Source of the DNA: an uncultured Bacteroidales bacterium
Lineage (GTDB): Bacteria; Bacteroidota; Bacteroidia; Bacteroidales; P3
Direction: 5' to 3'
Length of the DNA: 64,000 bases
Assembly (NCBI GenBank): GCA_900314725.1
Contig: OMWJ01000001.1
Location: 62,001-126,000, forward strand
Shown here: piece after piece, positions 35,268-44,012 of the stretch
How positions within the stretch are numbered: position 1 is the stretch's first letter
How the letters are laid out: each line of letters starts with the position of its first letter
Program-made: the position numbers and the translations under genes
The notes under the pieces: model-generated
Database searches by the model: none
What the model saw: the letters and a program-made list of their open reading frames with translations, nothing else
What the model was told of the DNA's origin: nothing

Positions 35268-36851
35268 TTAGAAATTTGGAAGAGAGAAGAATAATGTTGG
35301 CAGAAGAAGTAGCCAACCTATTATTACCATTACAAGAATAAACTTCCAAGCAAATTTTAACCATTTAATATATGGAACATGAGCAACTCCTAACACAGCT
35401 ATTAGAACACCAGATGTAGGAGTTATTAGATTAGTTAAGCCATCTCCAATATGAAAAGCAGTAACAGTACTCTGAAGATTAACTCCTACAATATTTGAAA
35501 TTTCACTAAACATTGGCATAAGCATTGCTGCTTTTGCTGTTCCAGAAGTGATGATTGCATTTAATATTGTTTGAAAACCATACATTATACTCAAAGCTCC
35601 CACTTGCCCTGTTCCATCTATTGCGTTTGAAACTCCAAAAAGCAAGGTATCAATAACCTTTCCGTCTTCCAAAATAACTATGATTCCACTTGCCAAACCC
35701 ACAACCATAGCAGCGGAAAGAATGTCTTTTGCTCCAGCAATAAAAGACTGACAAAGCAAAGATGTACTTTTCCCCATTGCATAGCCACAAACTATAGCCA
35801 TAGTAAAGAATAGTGCTGCAATTTCTTCAAAGCCCCAATCATAACCAATAACTCCCAAAACAAGATAGAAAATAGTAAAAAACAAGATGACTAATGAATA
35901 GACTTGAATGTTCTTTTTGCAAGCAAAGTAACCAAGAACTATATATAGAAAAGTAAAGATTGCAAAAACAATGTCTTTAGTTTCTACACCATTAGCTAAA
36001 CAAGAAATAAGCAATCCAACTTGTACTGCAGCAACAAGCAGATAAGTAATCCAAGTAGCCTTGGTCGTTGGAGTAATATCGCCACGTTTGGCCTCTTTTT
36101 GAGCCTTACGCCAAAAGAAATCTTCTGAATATGTAGGAGATTTTCTTGGATTGTGTTTTATCTTGTTTGCATACCAAAGCACAAAAGCAATGCCTATGCT
36201 TGTCATAACTAACCAAATAAATATTCTGTACTCTATTCCAGAAAACATCTTCAACCCTGCAATATCTTGAGCAATGCCTAATGTGAAAGGATTCAAAATA
36301 CAACCAGCAAAACCCAAACCTGCTGCAAGAAAACACATACATATTCCCGTAATACTGTCGTATCCCATACTAATAGCCAAAGGAATAAAGATTGCAACAA
36401 AGGCTATGGTTTCCTCACTCATACCAAACACAGCTCCAAACAAAGAAAACATCAACATAATAAGGATAATAATCAGGTTATTCACTCCTATTAGGTTAAA
36501 TATCTTATATTTTGTCAGAGCATCTGACTTTTTTAGGAATGTTTGTACTCCTATGTGTATCGCATTTGTTTCATTAAGTATCCAAAAAGCACCTCCAAGT
36601 ATCAGAATGAAAGCAATAATGCCAGGAGTTCTCTGAAAACCTTTGAAAAAAGCAGACATTATCTGCCAAACTTGAGGAGAAGACTCTTCATAATGGAAAG
36701 TATTCGGCACTATCTGATTAACTACTTTCCCTGAAGCGGTAACTTGTTCCACCCTGTTAAACTCTCCTGATGGAACAAGCAAAGTACATACTGCCGCCAA
36801 GATTATCAGGCAAAAAATTATAGCGTATGTATGTGGTATTTTCTTAAACAT
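35268..36851 (-). CDS. YfcC-family (DcuC-like) membrane transporter
   Basis: A 527-residue protein with 12 or more transmembrane helices. The pattern HTYAIIFCLIILAAVCTLLV ... VPSGEF at the N-terminus, GMSEETIAFV, and the C-terminal SGTAKAAMLMPMFSEI and PTSGVL blocks place it in the YfcC/DcuC superfamily. Members include C4-dicarboxylate carriers and arginine/ornithine-type exchangers; the substrate cannot be told here. It may share an mRNA with thiL (32 nt apart). Confidence 0.85.
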   Translation of the reverse strand: MFKKIPHTYAIIFCLIILAAVCTLLVPSGEFNRVEQVTASGKVVNQIVPNTFHYEESSPQVWQIMSAFFKGFQRTPGIIAFILILGGAFWILNETNAIHIGVQTFLKKSDALTKYKIFNLIGVNNLIIILIMLMFSLFGAVFGMSEETIAFVAIFIPLAISMGYDSITGICMCFLAAGLGFAGCILNPFTLGIAQDIAGLKMFSGIEYRIFIWLVMTSIGIAFVLWYANKIKHNPRKSPTYSEDFFWRKAQKEAKRGDITPTTKATWITYLLVAAVQVGLLISCLANGVETKDIVFAIFTFLYIVLGYFACKKNIQVYSLVILFFTIFYLVLGVIGYDWGFEEIAALFFTMAIVCGYAMGKSTSLLCQSFIAGAKDILSAAMVVGLASGIIVILEDGKVIDTLLFGVSNAIDGTGQVGALSIMYGFQTILNAIITSGTAKAAMLMPMFSEISNIVGVNLQSTVTAFHIGDGLTNLITPTSGVLIAVLGVAHVPYIKWLKFAWKFILVMVIIGWLLLLPTLFFSLPNF

Positions 36852-36890
36852 AATACTTTATATTTTAGTTTATACTAATATATGCTTGTG

Positions 36891-36898
36891 CAAAAGTA
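36891..36898 (-). promoter_or_regulatory. -7 box (TACTTTTG) of the YfcC-thiL transcript
   Basis: TACTTTTG on the minus strand lies 40 nt upstream of the transporter start. It is back-to-back with the plus-strand promoter that follows. Confidence 0.45.
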
Positions 36899-36916
36899 AT
36901 ACATTTTTGTTAATTA

Positions 36917-36948
36917 TTTGCATATATGATACATATTTTGTACCTTTG
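36917..36948 (+). promoter_or_regulatory. Promoter of the hydrolase gene at 37014
   Basis: TTTG (36917-36920) and TACCTTTG (36941-36948) are separated by 20 nt, matching the Bacteroidetes consensus. The predicted leader is about 60 nt. Confidence 0.65.
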
Positions 36949-37013
36949 CAATCTTTAACCGTCTTAGTACAAGACTATTTTACCTTATTGTTATACTTTT
37001 TATAATACAAGAA

Positions 37014-37820
37014 ATGAAAAGAATAGAAATATTTTTAATCTTAATTTTAGTTAGCTTTAGTGTTGTTTGTCAAAATCATAGCCTTTGTGCAAAAAAAAGC
37101 ATCGTTAAGAACGCATATAACTTTTGGGTTTATACCCCTGAAGGTTATGACACCTTGCAAGAAAAAACCCCGCTCATAATATTTCTTCATGGTGCAAGTC
37201 TTTGCGGAAATAACTTAGACAAAGTAAGACGTTATGGTCCTTTGCACGCTTTGGACATGGGAAAACGAATTCCTGCCCTTATAGTTGCTCCTCAAAATAA
37301 CAAAGGAGCTTGGCAACCAACAAAGATTAATGAAATACTTGAATGGACTAAAAAGAACTATGCATTGGATACAAACAGGATTTACGCAATAGGAATGAGT
37401 TTAGGTGGATATGGTGTTTTGGAATTTGTAGGAACTTATCCTGAAAAAATAGCTGCTGCAATGGCTCTTTGCGGAGGTTGTAATCTGAAAAACTTACAGC
37501 CTTTGGGAGAACTGCCTCTTTGGATTATTCATGGAACAGCTGATAGAGACGTACCAATGAGCCAATCTAAGAAAATAGTTTCTGCTTTACAGGTTAAAAA
37601 TAATGACAAACGTCTTCGTTATGATTGGTTTAAGGGAGTAAATCATGCTGGATTATCACGTTTGCTTTACTTAGATGACACTTATCGCTGGCTTTTGTCT
37701 CATAGTCTTACAGATGAAGACAGAAAAGTAAATAGAGACATAAAACTTCGCAAAGAAGATATGAAAAAAGCTTATCATAATCTTTCAAGAACAGCAAAGA
37801 AACCTAAAATCATCAACTGA
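37014..37820 (+). CDS. Exported alpha/beta hydrolase (esterase/peptidase type)
   Basis: A 268-residue protein with a signal peptide (MKRIEIFLILILVSFSVVC). The alpha/beta-hydrolase fold is shown by IIFLHGASLCG, the nucleophile elbow GMSLGGYG (serine near residue 131), HGTADRDVP carrying the catalytic aspartate, and NHAGLSR with the histidine. It resembles the predicted-esterase/PHB-depolymerase-like family linked to carbohydrate esters. It has its own promoter. It is convergent with the MgtC-like gene, with a 1-nt gap between stop codons. Confidence 0.85.
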   Translation: MKRIEIFLILILVSFSVVCQNHSLCAKKSIVKNAYNFWVYTPEGYDTLQEKTPLIIFLHGASLCGNNLDKVRRYGPLHALDMGKRIPALIVAPQNNKGAWQPTKINEILEWTKKNYALDTNRIYAIGMSLGGYGVLEFVGTYPEKIAAAMALCGGCNLKNLQPLGELPLWIIHGTADRDVPMSQSKKIVSALQVKNNDKRLRYDWFKGVNHAGLSRLLYLDDTYRWLLSHSLTDEDRKVNRDIKLRKEDMKKAYHNLSRTAKKPKIIN

Positions 37821-37821
37821 T

Positions 37822-38469
37822 TTATTCCAAGGAAATAATCTCCGCTTGGGAGAATTTGTCATAAATCTCTGATATTAGGGTATTGTATTTATACCTTTTT
37901 GTCCTTATTTCCAAAGAGACAATGTAGTTGGATTGCTTCTCTATAGAACATTCCTTTATTACAATGTTATCAGTTTTTAAATTGTTAAGTATTTTTTCTA
38001 TCTGCGTTTGCTCAGAGCAAGAAAAAACTATTGAAATATGTCTGAACGTTAGCTTTTTAAGAAAATAATTTATCGTACTCAAAACAATAATTACGATGGC
38101 TGTCGTAACAGCAGCAATGAAATACATTCCACATCCGCATGCCAAGCCTATTGCTCCGGTAACCCAAATACCTGCTGCCGTGGTTAATCCTCTTATAAAC
38201 TTTTTCTGAAAAATAATTGTCCCTGCCCCGATAAAACCTATGCCGGTTACAACTTGAGAAGCTATTCTTGAGGGATCAAAGGAAACTGACTTCACTCCTA
38301 AAAAAGCATCAAAGCCATACTGAGAAATCAACATAAACAAAGCACTTCCCACAGCAACAAGAACATGCGTACGAAAGCCTGCTTCCTTTGCGTGATATTC
38401 TCTTTCCAAACCAATGACTCCACCCAAAACAGCAGCAAGCAAAAGTCTTATAATATAATCCCAATCCAT
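37822..38469 (-). CDS. MgtC/SapB family membrane protein
   Basis: A 215-residue protein with about four to five N-terminal transmembrane helices (LLAAVLGGVIGLEREYHAKEAGFRTH, then GIGFIGAGTIIF) and a C-terminal cytosolic ACT-like domain (about 135-215). MgtC-type proteins influence Mg2+ homeostasis and F-ATPase activity. The conserved GxxGxERE and R-T-H segments are intact. It ends 1 nt from the opposing hydrolase stop. Confidence 0.9.
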   Translation of the reverse strand: MDWDYIIRLLLAAVLGGVIGLEREYHAKEAGFRTHVLVAVGSALFMLISQYGFDAFLGVKSVSFDPSRIASQVVTGIGFIGAGTIIFQKKFIRGLTTAAGIWVTGAIGLACGCGMYFIAAVTTAIVIIVLSTINYFLKKLTFRHISIVFSCSEQTQIEKILNNLKTDNIVIKECSIEKQSNYIVSLEIRTKRYKYNTLISEIYDKFSQAEIISLE

Positions 38470-38593
38470 ATAACAGGTATGTTTATCCTGAATAATAACG
38501 CTGTAAGGCTGTTTATTATTGTCTTCATTCTAATTTAATATGACCTGAAGTGTATGAAAAAAGCTAAAAAGAAAGATTAAAAAGAACCTGATT
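38470..38593. other. AT-rich spacer before repeat copy C
   Basis: It must contain the MgtC-like gene promoter on the minus strand; no good -7 match stood out. Nothing else was seen. Confidence 0.35.
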
Positions 38594-38712
38594 TAGAGTT
38601 GAAAAAAAAGAACAAAGTCTTCGTCTAAAAAGATCAAGTCTTTTTTTACAAAAACCAACTCTTTTGCACCTAAAGACTAAGTCTTTTACACCTAAACATC
38701 AACTCTTTTTTT
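38594..38712. repeat. Phased intergenic repeat element, copy C (best-phased)
   Basis: Five cores (AAGTC or AACTC followed by TTTT or similar) begin at 38615, 38636, 38657, 38679 and 38701, spaced 21, 21, 22 and 22 bp. Units such as TAAAGACTAAGTCTTTTACACC and TAAACATCAACTCTTTTTTTA form a direct tandem array. An AAAGTCTTCGTCT motif, shared with copies D and E, is at the left. It lies between the divergent MgtC-like and Skp-like genes, upstream of both. Confidence 0.8.
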
Positions 38713-38985
38713 AGAGGGATTTTATCTTTGTTCTAATTTTCTTTATAACTTTTCTCACATATCATTATAAATTTATGATAATCAATGTTTAATTATTATT
38801 AAAACCTCATCAAAATAAAAAATTTTTAACATATTTTTTTCAGAAAAAATATTCTCCGTTTTCTAAACCAAAAACTATTCAGATTTAATCATAATTTGAT
38901 ACCGTATTTTCATTTTCAGTCAAGAAAAATATTTGATTTATGTTTTTCTTATCAAGAATTTTAGTGCCAATATCAAAAAAAAGAG
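38713..38985. other. AT-rich spacer after repeat copy C
   Basis: A very AT-rich stretch with no ORF, hairpin or conserved motif noticed, up to the promoter of the Skp-like gene. Confidence 0.4.
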
Positions 38986-38993
38986 TACCTTTG
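38986..38993 (+). promoter_or_regulatory. -7 box (TACCTTTG) of the Skp-like gene
   Basis: TACCTTTG lies 29 nt upstream of the ATG at 39023. The -33 element is not well conserved. Confidence 0.5.
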
Positions 38994-39022
38994 CCAAAAA
39001 TTTATAAAATCTAATACACAAT

Positions 39023-39763
39023 ATGGAAGAAAATAATATCAATAACAATGAACTTAACCAAGAAATAGAGGAAAACGTTCAAGTTTCAGAGGAAAAAATC
39101 ACAGAAACCATTCCGACCATCCCTGCAGAACAAAAACAAAAAACAAAAGGAAGAAATTATATATCTATCTGTGCTATCGGTATTTCTTTGATTGCAATTG
39201 CTCTTTCTCTATTTAATATGATAGGAGGAAAATCTTGTGAAAACGAAGATACCAATACTAAAAAAGTTGCCAAAACAATTCAAAAAGGCGATTTGAAAGT
39301 AGCGTATATAAATACAGATACTATTCTTGCCAAGTATGATATGGCTATTGAAATGCAAAAAGCCTTGGAAGCAAAACAAAAACAAGCAGAGAGCTCTTTG
39401 AAATCAGCTCAGGCTTCTTTGGAAAAAGATTATGCAGACTATATGAAAAATGGAGATAAACTGACTCTTACCCAACAAAAAGAAAAGGAAAAAAGCCTGC
39501 AACAAAGAATGCAAAACCTACAACAAATGCCAGCTAAACTGCAACAAGATCTGCAACAAGAACAAATGGCACAAAACAAGAAACTACTTGATGCTGTCTA
39601 TGCTTTTGTGAAAGACTATAATGCAAAACACGATAAATACAACATTATTCTTTCTCGTTCTTACTCAAATAGTCCTACTCTATATATGGATGAAGGAATG
39701 GAGATAACAGACGAAATAGTCAAAGGACTAAATGAAGAATACAAAGAATACAAAAAGAAATAA
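39023..39763 (+). CDS. OmpH/Skp-family coiled-coil protein, membrane-anchored
   Basis: A 246-residue protein. A charged N-terminal tail of about 45 residues is followed by one hydrophobic helix (ISICAIGISLIAIALSLF, about 48-65). The rest is the OmpH/Skp family: VAYINTDTILAKYDMAIEMQ, a long glutamine/lysine-rich coiled coil (about 110-195), and a C-terminal strand region YNIILSRSYSN. Skp binds unfolded outer-membrane proteins in the periplasm. Here a transmembrane anchor replaces a cleavable signal peptide, so it probably stays in the inner membrane. Confidence 0.85.
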   Translation: MEENNINNNELNQEIEENVQVSEEKITETIPTIPAEQKQKTKGRNYISICAIGISLIAIALSLFNMIGGKSCENEDTNTKKVAKTIQKGDLKVAYINTDTILAKYDMAIEMQKALEAKQKQAESSLKSAQASLEKDYADYMKNGDKLTLTQQKEKEKSLQQRMQNLQQMPAKLQQDLQQEQMAQNKKLLDAVYAFVKDYNAKHDKYNIILSRSYSNSPTLYMDEGMEITDEIVKGLNEEYKEYKKK

Positions 39764-39768
39764 AAAAG

Positions 39769-39805
39769 AAAAGGTGCTTAATTTGAGTTAAGCACCTTTT
39801 TCTTT
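39769..39805. terminator. Bidirectional terminator between Skp-like gene and pyrH
   Basis: AAAAGGTGCTTAA (39769-39781) and TTAAGCACCTTTT (39788-39800) form a 13-bp perfect stem with a 6-nt loop and T/A tracts on both sides. It serves both convergent genes. Confidence 0.85.
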
Positions 39806-39814
39806 TTGCTGTTT

Positions 39815-40519
39815 TTAATGAACAAGTGTTCCTATTTCTTGTCCTTCTACTACTTTTTGAAGATTACCTTCTTTGTTCATATCAAAAACATAGATAGGAA
39901 GATTGTTTTCCTGACAAAGAGCAAAAGCTGTCAAGTCCATAACTTTTAACTTCTTTTGCAAAGCTTCGTCAAAAGAAAGAACAGAATATTTAGTTGCGTT
40001 CTTGTCTTTTTCAGGATCCGCCGTATAGACTCCATCAACTCTTGTCCCTTTAAGAATTACATCCGCTTTTATCTCTATTGCCCTAAGAGTAGATGCAGTG
40101 TCTGTAGTAAAGAAAGGATTTCCTGTTCCTCCTCCTATGATTACCACCTTGTTATCTTCTAAAGCAGATATTGCTTTTCTTCTTGAAAATGCCTCACAGA
40201 AAGGTTCTATACTCAGACCTCCAAGAAGTTTTGTCTGAACTCCTTGTCTTTCCAACTCACCTTGAAGTGCTAATGAATTAATCATTGTTGCCATCATTCC
40301 CATATAGTCTCCCTGCACACGGTCCATTCCTTTTGCAGAACCGCTAAGACCTCTGTATATATTTCCTCCTCCTATTACTATTGCAACTTGTACTCCTTTG
40401 TTATACACTTGTTTTATTTCGTTGCAATACATAGTAAGCATATCCTCAGATATACCGTATTGGCTTTTACCCATTAAACTTTCTCCTGAAAGTTTCAGTA
40501 ATATTCTCTTATATTTCAT
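39815..40519 (-). CDS. pyrH: UMP kinase
   Basis: A 234-residue amino-acid-kinase-fold enzyme phosphorylating UMP to UDP. Conserved parts are YKRILLKLSGESLMG, the nucleotide loop VIGGGNIYRG, and the DxxxALC region near MDLTAFALCQENNLPIYVF. Length is typical. It is separate from tsf and frr, with which it is clustered in many other bacteria. Confidence 0.96.
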   Translation of the reverse strand: MKYKRILLKLSGESLMGKSQYGISEDMLTMYCNEIKQVYNKGVQVAIVIGGGNIYRGLSGSAKGMDRVQGDYMGMMATMINSLALQGELERQGVQTKLLGGLSIEPFCEAFSRRKAISALEDNKVVIIGGGTGNPFFTTDTASTLRAIEIKADVILKGTRVDGVYTADPEKDKNATKYSVLSFDEALQKKLKVMDLTAFALCQENNLPIYVFDMNKEGNLQKVVEGQEIGTLVH

Positions 40520-40574
40520 CTTATCTTATTTTTTACTTTGTTGAAAAATACTATACTCTAAATTTTCTTCTTTA

Positions 40575-42113
40575 TTATCTTCCCCAAGATTCTCTGTCAA
40601 GGCTTCTGTAATTGATTGCCTCTGCTAAATGACGATTTTCTATTGTTGGAGATTCGTCCAAATCTGCTATGGTGCGAGACACTTTAAGTATCCTGTCGTA
40701 TGCTCTTGCAGAAAGACCGAGTTTATCCATAACATTTTTTAGAAGAGCCATACCTTCTGGCTTAATTTGGCAAAACTCTTTCATCATCCTCTGCGTCATC
40801 TGTGCATTACAATGAATATTTGGATAGTCTTTAAAACGTTCTTTTTGTATCTGTCTTGCTTTCAATACTCTTTCTCTTATAACAGAAGAAGGTTCTCCTG
40901 AACGTTTATCCGCTAACTCCTTGAAAGGAACAGGCACAACTTCTATTTGAATGTCTATCCTGTCTAACAAAGGGCCAGATATCTTACTCATGTATCTGCC
41001 AACCTGTGTTTGTGAACACGAACATTCTATTGTCGGGTGATTATAGTAACCACAAGGGCAAGGATTCATCGCTGCTACAAGCATAAAACTTGCAGGATAT
41101 TCTGTAGTAAATTTTGCTCTTGAAATAGTTATTACTCTTTCTTCCATAGGTTGGCGTAGTACTTCCAAAACATTTCTTTTGAATTCTGGAAGTTCATCAA
41201 GGAACAACACACCGTTATGAGCTAAGGATATTTCTCCTGGTTGAGGGAAAGCTCCTCCTCCAACTAAAGCCACATCACTGACAGTGTGGTGCGGAGAACG
41301 GAAAGGACGTACTGAAATTATAGATGTATTTTTATTCATCTTTCCTGCAACAGAATGAATCTTTGTTGTCTCTAAGGATTCTTCTAATGTTAATGGAGGT
41401 AAGATTGAAGGCAAACGTTTTGCAAGCATAGTTTTACCACTACCAGGAGAACCTATAAGGATAACATTATGAGAACCAGCAGCAGCAACTTCCATTGCTC
41501 GCTTTATATTTTCTTGTCCTTTAACGTCGGCAAAATCCAAATCATAGTTTTTAAGATTGCTCTCAAACTCTTTTTCAACATTGATATGGACTCTCGGAAG
41601 ATCCTCCACACCATTAAAGAAATCTATTACCTGCTTTATGTTTTCTGCTCCTATAATTTCCAATCCATCAACGAAGGCTGCTTCTTTGGCATTGACTTTT
41701 GGAAGAATAAAACCTTTGAAGCCCTCTTTCTTCGCCTGTAACGCAATTGGCAAGGCTCCCTTTATTGGATTGAGAGAACCATCTAAAGAAAGTTCTCCCA
41801 TAATAAGATAATCTCCAAGTTTTTCACTATTCATCTGCTCAGAAACAGCAAGTATTCCAAGAGCAAGAGTTAAATCGTATGCAGAACCTTCCTTTCTTAT
41901 GTCTGCAGGAGCCATATTGATGGTTATCTTTTTGCCAGGTATTTTATAACCGTTGTTATGCAGGGCTGCAGATATTCTTTCATGGGATTCTTTTACTGCA
42001 TTATCAGGCAAGCCAACAAGAATAAAGTTTATCCCTGTCTCTATATTGACCTCTACAGTTACAGTAGTCGCTTCAATACCCTGAATTGCACTTCCGTAAG
42101 TCTTTACCAACAT
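40575..42113 (-). CDS. YifB/ComM-family Mg-chelatase-like ATPase
   Basis: A 512-residue protein with an N-terminal ComM/ChlI domain and a central AAA+ module (Walker A GSPGSGKTMLAKR near residue 215, Walker B LFLDELPEF). The CPCGYY and CSCS cysteines follow the AAA domain. ComM acts as a helicase on branched DNA in natural transformation. In this family YifB is widely retained, even in strains not known to be competent. It follows pepE by 14 nt and precedes pyrH by 55 nt. Confidence 0.93.
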   Translation of the reverse strand: MLVKTYGSAIQGIEATTVTVEVNIETGINFILVGLPDNAVKESHERISAALHNNGYKIPGKKITINMAPADIRKEGSAYDLTLALGILAVSEQMNSEKLGDYLIMGELSLDGSLNPIKGALPIALQAKKEGFKGFILPKVNAKEAAFVDGLEIIGAENIKQVIDFFNGVEDLPRVHINVEKEFESNLKNYDLDFADVKGQENIKRAMEVAAAGSHNVILIGSPGSGKTMLAKRLPSILPPLTLEESLETTKIHSVAGKMNKNTSIISVRPFRSPHHTVSDVALVGGGAFPQPGEISLAHNGVLFLDELPEFKRNVLEVLRQPMEERVITISRAKFTTEYPASFMLVAAMNPCPCGYYNHPTIECSCSQTQVGRYMSKISGPLLDRIDIQIEVVPVPFKELADKRSGEPSSVIRERVLKARQIQKERFKDYPNIHCNAQMTQRMMKEFCQIKPEGMALLKNVMDKLGLSARAYDRILKVSRTIADLDESPTIENRHLAEAINYRSLDRESWGR

Positions 42114-42127
42114 AATAAAGAGCTAAT

Positions 42128-42844
42128 CTACATCAAGAAATTGATATCTTCTTTCAAAGAATATTCTTTAGTTTCTTTTCCATGATGGAAAAGTTTCATC
42201 TTATTATCTCGTCCAACAAGAGAAAGTTTTCCTTCTTTTAACCTCAATGCTGTTGCTTCTCTAATAGCTACAACGTATGTATCCTGATTTGCTGCAATAA
42301 ATTCATTGATACGGTCATCTCTTGTTTCTCCTCCGTGTTTTGGATCAACAAAATCTGTATAATGAGGATTTATTTGAAAAGGTACTAAACCCATAGTTTC
42401 AAAACTATAAGGCTCTACAATAGGCATATCATTAGTAGTTTTTAATGAAAGTCCAGCAACATTACTTCCTGCACTCCATCCCATATATGGCATTCCTGCA
42501 AAAGCTTTTTCTCTTATGGCTTTCATTATTCCCTTGTCTTGCATTTCTCTTACAAGATAGAAAGTGTTTCCTCCTCCAACAGCAATACACTCTGCCTGCA
42601 TAACTTCTTTCAATGGCTCATTACTATGATGAATAGAATAAACATCAACACCGAAAGTTGCATAAACATCCTTAACTTTCTTTTCATAAGTATCATATCC
42701 TTGAGCAAAGCCTGCATAAGGTATAAACAAAACTTTTTTAATGTTATTCTCTTTGCAGAATTCTGCAATCATTTCTTTACACCAATCCAAATATTTTTCA
42801 CCTGCATTGGTGGAATTGCTTATAAGTAAAAGATTTCTTTTCAT
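42128..42844 (-). CDS. pepE: Dipeptidase E (alpha-aspartyl dipeptidase), S51 family
   Basis: A 238-residue serine peptidase that hydrolyses dipeptides with an N-terminal aspartate. The nucleophile elbow is GWSAGSNVA near residue 120. GGGNTFYLV and NPHYTDFVDPKHGGETRDDR carry the other conserved residues. It starts a short run with yifB (14-nt gap). Confidence 0.92.
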   Translation of the reverse strand: MKRNLLLISNSTNAGEKYLDWCKEMIAEFCKENNIKKVLFIPYAGFAQGYDTYEKKVKDVYATFGVDVYSIHHSNEPLKEVMQAECIAVGGGNTFYLVREMQDKGIMKAIREKAFAGMPYMGWSAGSNVAGLSLKTTNDMPIVEPYSFETMGLVPFQINPHYTDFVDPKHGGETRDDRINEFIAANQDTYVVAIREATALRLKEGKLSLVGRDNKMKLFHHGKETKEYSLKEDINFLM

Positions 42845-42887
42845 TTCTTGTTATTTATTTTTTTATTAATTACTTTTTTATTCTTCA

Positions 42888-43376
42888 CTATTTACTAATT
42901 ACATTGACAATAATCATACTAAAGGTTGATATCAGCGAAAAGAATACACTTATCATTGATAAAATAGCAGCTATCTGAGTAAATAGCCTTACCTTATGCA
43001 TACCACTAATTAGACTTTCTTCTTCCATATCGTTATTTAAAGAAAAAAATATTTTATTGCAACCTCTGAATAGTAAAAAAGAAAGAGCAAAACCAAGCCC
43101 TGCAATAATCCACATAAACACTGCAGTAAAAATAGTAACACCTTGCAAGGTAGAATCAAGCATTTCTTCCGAATCTTCTATTCCTGCCATAAAAAGCATA
43201 TTCACTCCCATGATAAACACAAGGACTGAAGAGGCAATACCTGTTATTGCAAGATATTTTCCCCACTTTGCAGAAGAAAGAAACTCCATTTTCACACTCG
43301 TTGTAAGGAATGATTTCTTCTTGTCTGAATCATTCATTACTAAATTCTCATTATTAATAATAGTATTCTCTTCCAT
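42888..43376 (-). CDS. Small membrane protein, DUF5362-like
   Basis: A 162-residue protein with a charged N-terminal region (about 1-45) and three or four transmembrane segments (for example VLVFIMGVNMLFMAG and VFMWIIAGLGFALSFLLF). The last is near the C-terminus. The layout resembles DUF5362-type proteins, whose function is unknown; the family assignment is not firm. It lies between upxY and pepE. Confidence 0.65.
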   Translation of the reverse strand: MEENTIINNENLVMNDSDKKKSFLTTSVKMEFLSSAKWGKYLAITGIASSVLVFIMGVNMLFMAGIEDSEEMLDSTLQGVTIFTAVFMWIIAGLGFALSFLLFRGCNKIFFSLNNDMEEESLISGMHKVRLFTQIAAILSMISVFFSLISTFSMIIVNVISK

Positions 43377-43444
43377 ATTATTTAACTTTAATTAATTTAT
43401 ACAATGCAAATTTACGCAATTTATTTAAACTATGCTTTTTCGAT

Positions 43445-44005
43445 TCAGTTTAATACTTCTATTAAATCGGGTTCTATATACGAAGCAGCTATTGCTACTC
43501 CTGGTATTTCTATAACAATTCTCTTGCTCCTCTTACCTTTAACTTTAAGAAGAGTTCCTTCTATTCCATCAAATATTCCTCCTATTACTCTTACTTTTGT
43601 TCCTTTTTTAAGTTCTATATCTTCCGAATTGAAATAAGTTATATCGTCATTAAGATGAGAAGCCACGTTAATAAAATCCTCCATCTGCTTATCTGGAATG
43701 ATTTCTATTATGCGTTTATATCCTTCTTTACGTGTAAGAAAATAAGCCTCAAAACCTTCTCTTAAAAAGAGTTCTTTTTTAAATTCCTCTACACGTTTTT
43801 TTTCTGCATGCACAAATATCAAATCCTTTATCACAGGAATTAAAACTCTCTCTTTCTTGCCAAACTTTGTCTTTATCTTGTATTGCATAGGAATAAAACT
43901 CTCTATTGCTCGCTCATCCAATAGACGCTTTACTCTCATTTCTCTTGAGAATATGGTCTTCAATACAAACCAATGAAGTTCTTCTGTTTGATTCTTTACT
44001 TCCAT
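43445..44005 (-). CDS. UpxY-like NusG-family transcription antiterminator
   Basis: A 186-residue NusG-type factor. The N-terminal NGN domain begins HWFVLKTIFSREMRVKRLL, and the C-terminal KOW domain is near residue 135-165 (KKGTKVRVIGGIFDGIEGTLL). UpxY proteins normally promote read-through of capsule operons, and their genes lead those operons. Here the gene follows glnN by 7 nt and no polysaccharide genes are adjacent. It may act elsewhere in trans or be a housekeeping paralogue of NusG. Confidence 0.85.
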   Translation of the reverse strand: MEVKNQTEELHWFVLKTIFSREMRVKRLLDERAIESFIPMQYKIKTKFGKKERVLIPVIKDLIFVHAEKKRVEEFKKELFLREGFEAYFLTRKEGYKRIIEIIPDKQMEDFINVASHLNDDITYFNSEDIELKKGTKVRVIGGIFDGIEGTLLKVKGKRSKRIVIEIPGVAIAASYIEPDLIEVLN

Positions 44006-44012
44006 AATTTAA

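Noticed and set aside
38594..38712. The phased repeats as a CRISPR array
   Set aside because: The repeat unit is only about 12-16 bp, degenerate, with no unique spacers of constant length and no cas genes.
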